Assembly (NCBI GenBank): GCA_049840595.1
Contig: JASGKO010000039.1
Span: forward strand, 124,001 to 188,000
Source of the DNA: JASGKO01 sp049840595
GTDB taxonomy: Bacteria; Verrucomicrobiota; Verrucomicrobiia; Chthoniobacterales; Chthoniobacteraceae
Direction of reading: 5' to 3'
DNA length: 64,000 nucleotides
A model generated the notes under the pieces. It made no database searches. It saw only the letters and a program-made list of their open reading frames with translations, and was not told the DNA's origin. The position numbers were made by a program, and so were the translations under genes. This document shows, in pieces, positions 36,649 to 47,707 of this stretch (positions are counted from its first letter, which is position 1; each line of letters opens with the position of its first letter).

Positions 36649-37200
36649 TTAAAGATTCCCATGGCCGATGATCGCTTTCAAGGCGGCTACGCGTTCGGCG
36701 TGCGCTTCATCACTGATTGCGGGGGGCATTTCCGTAGGCGCGTTTTCCGGCAGGTTGACCCAGGAACGGCAGCCGCCGTAGCGGGGGCTGTCGGGGAAGG
36801 TCCATGGCTGCGCAAGGCTATAGGTCCGCAGCACGGCCACATTCACTCCGGCGGGTTCGTCGTAGATGAAGCGCTTCTCGATTTCCTCGTCGCGCCAGAG
36901 ATGGAAGGGCGCGAGCTTTTCCACCACCGCCCGGTCGGTGACGAGTTGCGTCCACTCGATCCGGCAGAACTGGCGGACGACAATCTGTCCATCCTCCCGC
37001 GATGGGAGCGGGGTTTCCTCGGGTAGTTTCAGCTTGGCGACTTGCTCGTGGAAAAGGGTCGGAAAGAGAAAGAACGCCTCGTGCTGGAAGCGGAAACCGT
37101 CGCGTCCCTCGTGGATGCCGCCTTTGCGGATGATGATGCTCTGCGCACCGCTGCCCAGCGCGTCGCAAATCAGGGTCCACTCTTTGAAACCGATACTCAT
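36649..37200 (-). CDS. DUF1802 family protein
   Basis: 183 residues from the ATG at 37200, which begins 'MSIGFKEWTLICDALGSGAQ' as in DUF1802 proteins; the longer open frame upstream runs into the divergent PHP gene. Family features: 'IIIRKGGIHEGRDGF', 'HEAFFLFPTLFHEQ' and 'HLWRDEEIEKRF'. Predicted cytoplasmic; function unknown. Confidence 0.72.
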   Translation of the reverse strand: MSIGFKEWTLICDALGSGAQSIIIRKGGIHEGRDGFRFQHEAFFLFPTLFHEQVAKLKLPEETPLPSREDGQIVVRQFCRIEWTQLVTDRAVVEKLAPFHLWRDEEIEKRFIYDEPAGVNVAVLRTYSLAQPWTFPDSPRYGGCRSWVNLPENAPTEMPPAISDEAHAERVAALKAIIGHGNL

Positions 37201-37395
37201 GCGGCCAGCTTCCGGGAGGGCCGGGTCGGGTGCAAGCCAATCATGGCCCGCAAAATACGCGAAAGCGTCGAAATTACCCGACGGCACTGAGGTAAATCCC
37301 CTATTTTCCGGATTTTCCCGAGTGTTTCGCCTGGTCACCGATATGACACATAATCCGCACTTGTCCGCCGCGCCACTCTCCGGCATCTTTCCCAC

Positions 37396-38107
37396 ATGGC
37401 GTACCATATTGACCTGCACTGCCACTCGTTTTTTTCGGGTGATGGTGTCAGCAGTCCCGAAGAATTGATTGCCGCAGCCAAAAGGAAGGGCCTGCACGGC
37501 TTCGCCATGACTGATCACAACACCTGCGACGCGGTGGCCTACATGATCGACAAAGGGCTGATGCGTGCCGACGGCCAGCCGGTGGATGGGTTTCTGGTCA
37601 TCCCCGGCATCGAGGTGACGACCGCCGAGGGCCATCTGCTTTGCCTCGGCGCGACGCTGCCAAATAATCTGAAAGGCACGCCCGCCTTGGAAGTCTGCCA
37701 CCTGATTCACCAGGCCGGGGGCATCGCCGTGCCGCCGCACGCCTACGATCTTTTCCGCGCCGGGATTCGTGAAGATGTGCTCGATACGCTGCCAATGGAT
37801 GGGCTGGAGGTCTTCAATGCCGCGATCACTTTCAAGCGGCACAATCGGCGCGCCTTTGAGTATGCGCAGAAGAAGGGCCTGCCGATGACGGCGGGCAGCG
37901 ATGCGCACCACGAGGCGGCGATTGGCACGGTATCGTCATGCGATCGACGTCATTCCAGTCAAAGGAGCCATCGCCGGGCTGCTCAAAGGCGACACGGAAC
38001 TCAACCAGCGCTATCTCTCGACGAAGGATTTGCGGAAGACGTGGAACAACTGGATGCCGCTGCGCCGTCCACGCCGCCACGTTTCCGAAGGTGCAAAGGC
38101 GGAATAA
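37396..38107 (+). CDS. PHP-domain phosphoesterase (one frameshift)
   Basis: About 236 residues if repaired. Metal-binding motifs of the PHP family: 'IDLHCHSFFSGDG', 'AMTDHNTCDA', 'PGIEVTTAEGHLL', 'PPHAYD' and 'GSDAHHEAAIGT'. The family hydrolyses phosphoesters, often of nucleotides or histidinol phosphate. The frame changes near 37930, after 'AAIGT', and continues to 38107 ('GAIAGLLKGDTELNQRYLST'). Divergent from DUF1802. Confidence 0.8.
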
Positions 38108-38156
38108 ATGACGCTTTGCTTAGGAGAATCCAACGCCTTCCGAGTTGGATCACTCT

Positions 38157-38183
38157 TGCGACGGTCATAGACTGCCGCTACAG
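38157..38183 (+). repeat. Repeat family A, single copy
   Basis: Differs at one position from the right arm at 9506-9530 and carries the same CTACAG edge. It lies between the PHP and HxlR genes. Confidence 0.75.
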
Positions 38184-38229
38184 CGTTTGCCTGCCATTTC
38201 GCCCTCTGTAGGTGGAGCATTCTGCGATA

Positions 38230-38252
38230 GTTACTTGCATTATGATAGTAAC
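38230..38252. promoter_or_regulatory. Possible HxlR operator
   Basis: GTTACT (38230-38235) and AGTAAC (38247-38252) are inverted half-sites 11 bp apart. The site is 17 bp before the HxlR start, where autoregulation would act. HxlR-family sites often have TTACT/AGTAA half-sites, so this fits. Confidence 0.45.
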
Positions 38253-38269
38253 TTCGCTACGGTCGGTTC

Positions 38270-38775
38270 ATGAAACGAAAGAGCTTTGGCAACATGCACT
38301 GCCCGATCGCCCGCAGCCTGGAGCGGATTGGGGAGTGGTGGAGCATTCTCATTTTGCGCGATGCCATGCACGGGCTCACGCGCTTCGTATGAATTTCAGA
38401 GAAGTCTCGGCATCGCACCCAATATGCTCACCCGCCGCCTCAATGCGCTCGTCGAGGCCGGGCTGTTGGAAAAGGTGCGCTACAGTGAGCTGGCTGCCAC
38501 GCGATGAATACCGGATCACGGAACTTGGTCGCGATTTCCGACCGGTGATGCTTTCTCTGCTCGCCTGGGGCAACAAACATTTCGCCCCCGAAGGTCCGAG
38601 CCTGCAAATTGTCCATCGCCAGACGGGGCAGGTCGCCGAGCCCACGCTGGTGGATGGCCGCACCGGTCAGCCGCTGAATGCCTCGGACTACGAATGCGTG
38701 CCCGGCCCGGGTGCCGACGATCGTATTCGCAAACGCTACGCGAAGGCCACCCTGCTGGAGGAGCAAAAATCATGA
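38270..38775 (+). pseudogene. HxlR-family regulator, frameshifted
   Basis: Starts 'MKRKSFGNMHCPIARSLERI' with 'GEWWSILILRDAMHGLTRF', the winged-helix pattern with an early Cys as in redox-sensing HxlR regulators. Frames change near 38388 and 38500; fragments 'FQRSLGIAPNMLTRRLNALV' and 'DEYRITELGRDFRPVMLSLL' complete the domain. It probably controls the emrAB-like genes directly downstream, which overlap its stop. Confidence 0.72.
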
Positions 38776-39898
38776 GTGCGACCACCCTCGAACGCAGTGC
38801 CCCCATCGACGTTCCTGCCGCTCCAGTAAAGGCGCAGCCGGTGTCCTGGAAAAGAACTGTCCTCCGGTTCGGTGGAGCGGCAATCATCCTGCTGGTTGGC
38901 GTGGTCGCGTGGCGTTGGTGGACCGTGGGGCGCTTCATCGAGAGCACCGATGACGCCTATGTCGGTGGCGAAGTGACGGCGCTTGCGCCGCAGGTGCCGG
39001 GATTCGATTGCGCAGGTCGCGGTCACCGACAATCAGCGCGTCAAGGCGGGGGATCTGCTGATCAAAATTGATGATCGTGACTACCGGGCGGCACTCGCGA
39101 AAGCCACCGCCACCGTGGCTGCCCGCAAGCCACGCTGGCCAACTTGGAAGCCACTCGCAGCCAGCAAGACGCCCTGTGATCGCGCAGGCACAGTCCACCG
39201 TCGCAGCCGCGGATGCCGAGACGCAACGCACGAAGGACGATCAGACGCGCTATCAGAACCTTGACACCAGACTGCCGGCGAGTCGATCCAGGTGTTGCAA
39301 AAGGCGGCATGCCGATTATCAAAGCGATCGCCGGTGGGGACAGTGCGCGCGCGACGCGCTCTCCGCGCAGCGGCAGCTTGCGGTCATCGATACGCAAAAA
39401 CAGCAGGCCCACGCCGCGCTCGACGCGGCGCAGGCCGACCGCGAGCTCGCGCAACCTGACTGTCGGCTATACTGAACTGCGGGCGCCGTTCGATGGCGTG
39501 GTCGGCAACCGCAGCGCGCGGGTCGGCGCCTATGCCGGTGTCGGCTCGCAGTTGATCTCGGTGGTGCCCGCGCACGGCTTGTGGGTGGATGCGAATTTCA
39601 AGGAAAACCAGCTGGCGGCGATTTCAGCGGGCAACCGGTGACGATCAGTGGCCGATGTGTTGCCGGGCGTGTCTTTTCACGGCCACGTCGCCAGTCTGTC
39701 GCCGGCCACCGGCGCGTCAGTTCAGCGTGCTGCCGCCGGAGAACGCGACCGGTAACTTCACCAAGATCGTGCAGCGCGTCCCGGTGCGCGATCGCTGCTG
39801 GACGGGGAGCGGATGCTCGGCCTGCTTGCGCGCCGGGCCTGTCGGTGATTGCCTGGACGGTCGCACAGCGCGATGAAGCCTGGCTGGCTGTGCCATGA
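38772..39898 (+). pseudogene. emrA: EmrA-like membrane fusion protein, many frameshifts
   Basis: A membrane anchor ('FGGAAIILLVGVVAWRWWTV') is followed by 'ESTDDAYVGGEVTALAPQVPG', 'VAVTDNQRVKAGDLLIKIDD', 'LRAPFDGVVGNRSARVGAYA', 'WVDANFKENQLAAISAGN' and 'SVLPPENATGNFTKIVQRVP', the standard order of EmrA/HlyD efflux adaptors. Each fragment is conserved, but the frame changes about every 50-100 bp (for example near 39005, 39127, 39176, 39452, 39640 and 39718), often by one base next to GC dinucleotides. As written it cannot be translated whole. Confidence 0.78.
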
Positions 39899-39902
39899 GC
39901 TC

Positions 39903-41496
39903 ATGCCCACGTCCGGAGCAGCCCCGGAGTGAGTCGCCAACCGCAGAAGGTCTTCGCCTTCGCCGCGATGTGCGTGGGCTTCTTCATCGCGCTGCTGGAT
40001 ATCCAGATCGTGTCGGCGTCGCTGGCGCGACATCGGCGGCGGTCTGTCGGCGGGCACCGATGAAATCGCGTGGGTGCAGACGAGTTATCTGATCGCCGAG
40101 ATCATCGTGATTCCGCTGTCCGGCTGGCTGTCGCGGGTGATGTCCACGCGCTGGCTGTTTGCAGTGTCGGCGGTCGGCTTCACGCTCACGAGCCTGCTGT
40201 GCGGCTTGGCGTGGGACATCCAGAGCATGATCGTCGTTTCGCGCGCTGCAGGGTTTCCTGGGCGGCTCGATGATTCCGATGGTGTTCACCACCGCGTTCG
40301 CCTTTTTTCAGGGCCAGCAGCGCGTCGGTTCGCGGCTGCGGTGGTCGGCGCGCTTGTCGTCGCTGGCGCCGACGCTGGGGCCCGCCGGTCGGCGGCTGGA
40401 TTACCGACAATTATTCGTGGCACTGGCTGTTCTTCGTGAACCTGCGTCCCGGGCGCTCTTCGTCGCGATCGTGGTGCCGATGATCGTGCGGATCGACAAG
40501 CCGGACCTGTCGCTGCTGAAGCGGCGCGGATTATCTGGGTATGGCGCTGATGGCGCGTGTTTCTCGGCTGTCTCGAATACACGCTGGAAGAAGGCCCGCG
40601 CTGGGACTGGTTCGAGGACGATGACGATCCGCACCACCGCCTGGATTGCCGGCGCTCACCGGCGTGGCCTTCATCTGGCGCAGCCTCACGTTCGCGCATC
40701 CGGTGGTCGATTTGCGCGCGCTTGAAGAGCCGGAATTTCGCACTCGGGTTGTTTCTTTTCCTTCGTCGACCGGCATCGGGATTTTTGCGACGATTTATCT
40801 GACGCCGTTGTTCCTCGGCCGGGTGCGCGGCTTCAGCGCGTTGCAGATCGGGCTCGACGGTTTTTTCGACCGGGTTCTTCCAGATGCTTTCGATCCCGAT
40901 CTACACGGCGTTCGCCCGCCGGGTGCGACCTGCGCTGGCTCATGACTGTTCGGCATGGCCTGCTTCACCTGTAGCATGTGGAATTTCACGCCGATCACGC
41001 ACGACTGGGGCTGGCGCGAGTTGCTGCTGCCGCAAGCGCTTGCGCGGCTTCGCCCAGCAATTCGCGGTCGCGCCGGTGGTCACGCTGACCCTCGGCGGTC
41101 TGCCGCCCGAGCGGTTGCAAGCTGGCCTCGGGACTGTTCAACCTGATGCGCAATCTCGGCGGTGCGATCGGCATCGCTGCGTGCGGGACGATTCTCAATG
41201 ATCGCACCAACCTGCATTTCGTGCGGCTCGCCGAGCACCTTACCGCAGGCAATCTGGCGATGAACGATCTGCTCCAGCGTGTGAGCAGCCAATACCAGAG
41301 CACCTTCCACGGTGACGCTTTGCATGGCGCGCTGGCGGCGCTCAAGCAACTCCGCGCCCTCACCTGGCGCGAGGCCCAGGTGCAAACCTACGCCGATGCC
41401 TTCCTGCTCGTTGCCATCTGCTTCGCCCTCGCGACCCTGCTGACGCCGCTCATGAAAAAAGTCGCCCCGCGCCCCGCGGCGGCGGAAAGCCATTAG
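39903..41496 (+). pseudogene. emrB: EmrB-like MFS drug transporter (DHA2), many frameshifts
   Basis: DHA2-type fourteen-helix drug:proton antiporter. Recognisable pieces in order: 'FFIALLDIQIVSASLA', 'EIAWVQTSYLIAEIIVIPLS', 'SRVMSTRWLFAVSAVGFTLT', 'GSMIPMVFTTAFAFFQGQQ', 'WVFVAIVVPMIVRIDKPDLS'-like 'VAIVVPMIVRIDKPDLSLLK', and 'VVDLRALEEPEFR'. The last ~115 residues (from about 41146) are open and intact. Expected to pump amphipathic drugs with EmrA. The same indel pattern runs through this gene until about 41150. Confidence 0.75.
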
Positions 41497-41741
41497 CGCC
41501 ATTCACTTTATTCCATCGCCATCGAGCTGGGGGATTCGCCCGCGAAGAGGCGCAGCTTGGGGTTCGGTCTTTTGGGGCGTGCGGGAAGTTCGTTTTGGCG
41601 AGACGCCAAAACCGGCGGGCGGGACGCTCACCCTACCCGGGACGGATCCCGTTGGGGGGCCACACGGTTGATTGAGCCGCTTAGATGATTTTCGAATCCA
41701 AGGGAACGGTCGCGCGAGGGTCCAGGCCCTTGGCAGGCCGC
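41497..41741. other. Convergent gap with a GTTTTGGCG hairpin
   Basis: GTTTTGGCG-AGA-CGCCAAAAC (41592-41612) is a perfect 9-bp stem between emrB and deaD ends. It lacks a T-tract on either side. Downstream GC-rich sequence (CGGCGGGCGGGACGCTCACC) has repeat character but no second copy was noticed here. Confidence 0.45.
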
Positions 41742-43455
<1,714 letters not shown>

Positions 43456-43550
43456 TCCGTCATCTAACCCTGACTGATCGCAAATGGCTACAAGTATCGA
43501 CGAAGGAGCGCGGTCGGACGAAACCGAGGAAAAGCCTCGTTATGGCCCGA

Positions 43551-44210
43551 TTACTGCCAGGAAACGATGTCGTCCTGGCTGGCTCCGGTATTTTTCGGCC
43601 CGTTGCCGGACTTGTCCAAGCCCCCCATGCCATCCTTGCCGATACTCCAGACGATTACGCCTGCCGTGAGCGGATCGGGGCCCGCGCCGGTATCGGCGGT
43701 ATAGGGATTGGGCAGTTGATGATTGTAATTGGTATCCATGCGGACGCGGTAATACCCGCCCCATGGATCGCGCAGGAAGCCATCCTGATCGATGCCGGAG
43801 ACTGGATTGCGGTTATCCTTTACCGGAGGGACATCGAGGTACTGCACCAGGCGGGAATTATAAGTCGTCACGTTGAGGGATGGGTTAGTCGTGGACGGAA
43901 CCCGCAGGATATCCATGAGATCGCTCTGCTTGATCGCAGTATTGCCGATATAACCCCCGTTATCGGCGGCGAAGAAATCATTGCCATCGTCGAGGCGATT
44001 AACCGGGGCAGGGTATTGAGCATATTCGGCCTGGTAGGTATTGATCGCGACCACGACATCGTGGGCTATGTGCAAGGCCTGGACTTTTCTGGCGTTGTTG
44101 GTCACGACGGTAGTGACCGGCAGTAACAGACCCATCAAAATGGCGATGATCGCAATCACCACCAACAACTCGACCAGCGTAAACGCGTACCTGCCACGGA
44201 GAGATTTCAT
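43551..44210 (-). CDS. Type II/IV pseudopilin-like protein
   Basis: 219 residues. Prepilin leader and helix 'YAFTLVELLVVIAIIAILMG' with Glu at position 5 of the mature helix. The C-terminal half has 'DPWGGYYRVRMDTNYNHQLP' and 'IVWSIGKDGMGG', the calcium-site pattern of GspG-like major pseudopilins. Intact, unlike the similar gene at 21060. No assembly machinery nearby. It lies 98 nt downstream of the GH51 gene on the same strand, after a terminator. Confidence 0.82.
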   Translation of the reverse strand: MKSLRGRYAFTLVELLVVIAIIAILMGLLLPVTTVVTNNARKVQALHIAHDVVVAINTYQAEYAQYPAPVNRLDDGNDFFAADNGGYIGNTAIKQSDLMDILRVPSTTNPSLNVTTYNSRLVQYLDVPPVKDNRNPVSGIDQDGFLRDPWGGYYRVRMDTNYNHQLPNPYTADTGAGPDPLTAGVIVWSIGKDGMGGLDKSGNGPKNTGASQDDIVSWQ

Positions 44211-44228
44211 AGGGGAACCTTTCGCTTT

Positions 44229-44267
44229 AAAAAGTTACGGCTGAAGATACAGGATCTTCAGCCGTAA
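44229..44267 (-). terminator. Intrinsic terminator of the GH51 gene
   Basis: A perfect 14-bp stem, TTACGGCTGAAGAT/ATCTTCAGCCGTAA (44235-44267), with a 5-nt loop. On the minus strand it is followed by CTTTTTAAA, 42 nt beyond the arabinofuranosidase stop. Confidence 0.85.
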
Positions 44268-44308
44268 TGACAAGGTAAATCTTGCGGGCCCGGCCCGGGG
44301 GGCGAAGC

Positions 44309-46318
44309 TTATTTCGCGTTCAGCTTCAGCACCGAGATCGAGTAGGGCGGAATCGTGGGAGTGAAATCCTTCCCGGCCCCGCTGAGCGGCGAGGTGACGG
44401 GGACGATTTTCTCCGGCTCGGTGATCGAGTTGGTTGCATCGGGGCTGTCGCCCTTCATCTGCACCAGCTCGCCGCTGTTCTCGATGCTGGTCACGCCCGA
44501 GAATTGCAGGTGCACCGGCTGGGCGGTGCCCGAGGTATTGACGATCTTCAGGTAAACCACGCCCGACTGGGTGTCGCGGGTGGCGTTGAAGAAGAGGGTT
44601 TCCACCGTGCGGGCGGGTGGCGGCGGCTGGAGGACGCCCTTGACCTTGCGGCCCGGGGGTTGCCACTGCTTGGTCGGCACGTTTGCCGCGTCGATGGGCA
44701 GCACCACGTCGCCGTGGTTGAGGCTGAACATCTTTTGCGCGTAGTAGGCCGGCGAGCCGTAGCTATGCAGCGCATCGTAGCCGATGAGGTCGGTCGGCCA
44801 CTGCATGGCGCCCTTGTTCACATTCACGAAGAGCGGGGCGTAGCAGGACAGGTGGACGAGATCGGAGTTGCGCTCCATGCCAGTCATCCAGGCGGAGTCG
44901 CCGAGGGCGCCGCTCAGGTTGGGCGTGGGAGCGCCGACGCGGGTCGCCCATTCGCCGACGAAGACGTAGGGGGCCTTGCGCGGGCGCTTGTCATACATGT
45001 GGGCCTGGGCTTCCATGTCCTCCTCGGGATGGCGGTAGTAATGCTCGTCCACGTAATCCGGGGTGCGGGATTCCACTTTCATCGTGGCGATCAGCTTCAG
45101 CTCGGGATGTTTTTTGCGGATGGCATCGAAGAACTGGGTGAACCGGCCATCGTAGCTGCCCTTCTCCTTGTCGAAGAAGTCCTCGTTGCCGATCTCGACG
45201 TATTCGAGCTTGAACGGCTCGGGATGGCCGTCCTTCGCACGCTGGGCGCCCCACTTGGTCTCGGGGCCGCCGGTCACGTACTCGATCTCATCCAGCGCGT
45301 CCTGCACGTAGGGGTCGAGATCGGGGCCGGGCTTGATGCGCTGCTGGAACATGGAGTAGCCGGCATAGACGGCGAGGAGGGGCTTCATGTGCAGATCCTC
45401 GCACCAGTTGAGGAACTCCAGCAGGCCCATGCCGTCGTTCGACCAGTATTTCCAGCCGTCGTTCAGGTGGCCGGGGCGGGTGGAAATGTCGCCGAGCGTT
45501 TCCTTCCAGGGGAAGCGATTTTGCAGGACGTTGCCTTCCAGGTAGTTGCCGCCGGGAAAGCGCAGGAAGGCGGGATGCATCTCCGCCATCAGTTGCATGA
45601 GGTCGGGGCGGTTGCCGTTCGGACGATCGTTGAAGGTCGGCGGGAACAGCGACACCACGCTGAACCAGACGGTGCCGGGCGCGGTGGTGGTGATGACGAA
45701 TTGGTTGTCCTTCGACGGGGTGAGATCGCCGGTGGTGAGGCTCACCTCGTATTTTTTCCAGCCATCGGTGAGACCGGTCACCTCGCCGCTGGCAAAGGTG
45801 GTCTTCCCGTCATTGCTGGTAATGGCCACCTTCAGCGGGCCGGAAAAACCGGCGGCCGCCCGGGCATAAAACGAAGCGCGATAGGTGCTGCTGGCTTTGA
45901 CCGGGATGCCCCAGTAGCCTTCGTTGGCGATGCCGACGGGCTTATCGGCCGAGGCGCCGGTCGCGTCCAGTTTCAAGCTGGCCGGTTGTGCGGCATTCAG
46001 CGGGCTCGTTGTGTCGAGCGCAATGGAAGCAGTGCCGCCGGCGGGAATGAGGCTCCAGTGCAGTGGCTTGGTGGCGTCGTCGCGGAACGAGCGGTTGCGC
46101 ACGAGCTCGCCATAGAGGCCGCCTTCGTAGGAGTAGTTGATTTCCTCCGTCATCAGCCCGTAGAGCAAGGGGCTGACTTTGACCGAGGTATCATCGGCTT
46201 TGATCTTGAGGGTGGGCGTTGCATCCTGCGCGTGGGAAACGGCAAACGCCGACCCGAGGAGAGTCGGGAGCAATGCCGAGCGCAAGATGGAACCGAGGAG
46301 GGTGGGGTACCGTTTCAT
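44309..46318 (-). CDS. Secreted GH51 alpha-L-arabinofuranosidase
   Basis: 669 residues from the ATG at 46318 (an ATG four codons earlier is possible). Signal peptide ends 'FAVSHAQ'. A carbohydrate-binding-like beta module ('SSTYRASFYARAAAGFSGPL', about 120-210) precedes the catalytic barrel: 'FLRFPGGNYLEG', acid/base Glu in 'LEYVEIGNEDFF', nucleophile Glu in 'YVFVGEWATR'. It ends in a GH51 C-terminal beta domain. Releases arabinose from plant arabinan or arabinoxylan, outside the cytoplasm. Confidence 0.9.
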   Translation of the reverse strand: MKRYPTLLGSILRSALLPTLLGSAFAVSHAQDATPTLKIKADDTSVKVSPLLYGLMTEEINYSYEGGLYGELVRNRSFRDDATKPLHWSLIPAGGTASIALDTTSPLNAAQPASLKLDATGASADKPVGIANEGYWGIPVKASSTYRASFYARAAAGFSGPLKVAITSNDGKTTFASGEVTGLTDGWKKYEVSLTTGDLTPSKDNQFVITTTAPGTVWFSVVSLFPPTFNDRPNGNRPDLMQLMAEMHPAFLRFPGGNYLEGNVLQNRFPWKETLGDISTRPGHLNDGWKYWSNDGMGLLEFLNWCEDLHMKPLLAVYAGYSMFQQRIKPGPDLDPYVQDALDEIEYVTGGPETKWGAQRAKDGHPEPFKLEYVEIGNEDFFDKEKGSYDGRFTQFFDAIRKKHPELKLIATMKVESRTPDYVDEHYYRHPEEDMEAQAHMYDKRPRKAPYVFVGEWATRVGAPTPNLSGALGDSAWMTGMERNSDLVHLSCYAPLFVNVNKGAMQWPTDLIGYDALHSYGSPAYYAQKMFSLNHGDVVLPIDAANVPTKQWQPPGRKVKGVLQPPPPARTVETLFFNATRDTQSGVVYLKIVNTSGTAQPVHLQFSGVTSIENSGELVQMKGDSPDATNSITEPEKIVPVTSPLSGAGKDFTPTIPPYSISVLKLNAK

Positions 46319-46330
46319 CACGGCAACCAT

Positions 46331-46869
46331 GGACGCAGCCCTAGGGGAAAGTCCAATCCGCGGCGGTAAAAGTTTACGGGACGGTCAAGGAGACGGTTCC
46401 GCAAGGACGGACGGCGCTATGCCTCTCCTTATTTTTCACAGGCGCCAAGAGGGGCGGCGAAAGTCGGTGGAGGCAGAATTTTTAACCGCGGATGACACGG
46501 ATGGTCGCGGATGGGCAGGCTTTTGATCCGCGCCGATCCGCGAAATCCGCGGTTAAAAAGCAGTCCTTTTTTTCCCGGTTCATGGTTCCGATGGAGTTTC
46601 GGTCCGTCCTCCAAGCGGCTGGATTGAGAATGGAGGCCGTGCTCCGGTGTCCCCGGCGGGCCGCCGAGGACGGGACTCCGGCGGAGTGCTCCACCCGGAA
46701 CGGGACGATTGGCCGCGGTGGGCGATTTGAGCAGCGGTAGGCGGACGAAGTTTCCCGGGATTCCGGTCGCGGCCCTCTTATTGATTGAACCGGTTGGGGC
46801 GACCGGGAGGCGCATTCAATCAGAAGCGCTTTGAACGCCAAGGGGGCTTTCCGGCAAAGCAACCGGTCC
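46331..46869. repeat. Repeat-rich gap with a family B copy
   Basis: 46482-46556 is a diverged family B hairpin: TTAACCGCGGATGACACGG and, across the loop, GATCCGCGAAATCCGCGGTT. Further on, around 46630-46705, GC-rich CCGCCGAGGACGGGACTCC-type sequence follows. No ORF with coding character is supported. Confidence 0.65.
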
Positions 46870-47517
46870 TTAATTGGGCGGGGTGAAGGAGATCACCTTG
46901 AACGAATTGGTGGTGATGGTGAAGGTGCCGTTGGTGAGAAAACCGTTGTAGATGGTGGCGGTATTGCTGCTGTCGGAAAGAGTGAGATTCACCTGCCCGC
47001 AGACGGACTTGGCGGAGACGTCGAGCTTGCCGCTGCCCGCCCGGCTGCCATAGCCGCCCATGTAGAAGGTGCTGTCGAGAAAGCCCCAGTGGGCGTAGTC
47101 ATTCACATTGGTGGCCGGCACGTCCACCTGGGTGAACACGTAATCCTTCGTATAATCGTCGCCGTTGTTGGCCAGGATGAAGGTGGGCAGCGTCCACACG
47201 ACGGTGATGAAGTTGTATTTGAGATTGTAGATGCCCACGAACGAGTTCGTGCCCGGGGTGGAGGCATCGCCGGCCAGAACCAGCGTCACCAGGGTGGGGT
47301 CCACATTCGTGGAGAGGGAGCGGCCGAGGGCGAGGTTGATGATATCCGCATTATCCAGGGTGATCGTTTTTACCAGCGGATGCCCCTTGGAATCGGTGGA
47401 CTGGTAGCGGACGGGCAGCACGACTTTGATTTTATAAAGTTCGTAGGTGTCCTGCTGGGCGAGCAGCGTGGAAGCGGTCGCAACCAGGGACCAGATGAGC
47501 AGTAGTAGGAATTTCAT
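46870..47517 (-). CDS. Secreted protein of unknown function
   Basis: 215 residues from the ATG at 47517, giving the signal peptide 'MKFLLLLIWSLVATASTLLA'. The rest is beta-rich ('ELYKIKVVLPVRYQST', 'GKLDVSAKSVCGQVNLTLSD') with no family I recognise. Many Asn/Thr residues suggest a surface or periplasmic location. Confidence 0.6.
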   Translation of the reverse strand: MKFLLLLIWSLVATASTLLAQQDTYELYKIKVVLPVRYQSTDSKGHPLVKTITLDNADIINLALGRSLSTNVDPTLVTLVLAGDASTPGTNSFVGIYNLKYNFITVVWTLPTFILANNGDDYTKDYVFTQVDVPATNVNDYAHWGFLDSTFYMGGYGSRAGSGKLDVSAKSVCGQVNLTLSDSSNTATIYNGFLTNGTFTITTNSFKVISFTPPN

Positions 47518-47603
47518 ATCACCGTCCTCCCTTCGGATATGGTTAAACAACTGCCCTGCAGCAATCTCAATAGAGACAGGTAAGGCAGGTGCACCTATCT
47601 AAT

Positions 47604-47641
47604 GAAAAAACGCCTGCTTAGTCAATTTATAAAGCAGGCGT
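47604..47641 (-). terminator. Intrinsic terminator of the DAHP synthase gene
   Basis: ACGCCTGCTT (47610-47619) pairs with AAGCAGGCGT (47632-47641); on the minus strand six Ts follow. It lies beyond the DAHP synthase stop and a family A repeat. Confidence 0.82.
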
Positions 47642-47677
47642 CTTTCGAGGTTTTGCGCCGCAAAACCATCCATCGAA

Positions 47678-47702
47678 GGCGACGGCCATAGACCGTCGCT
47701 AC
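47678..47702 (+). repeat. Repeat family A, single copy
   Basis: Matches the family A arm at about 22 of 25 positions. It lies between the DAHP synthase stop and its terminator, inside the transcript's 3' end. Confidence 0.7.
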
Positions 47703-47707
47703 AGCGG

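Noticed and set aside
38212..41146. Several short overlapping ORFs as separate novel genes
   Set aside because: They are pieces of one HxlR, EmrA and EmrB set in shifting frames.
44282..46369. 695-residue plus-strand ORF opposite the GH51 gene
   Set aside because: GH51 catalytic motifs and a terminator support the minus strand.
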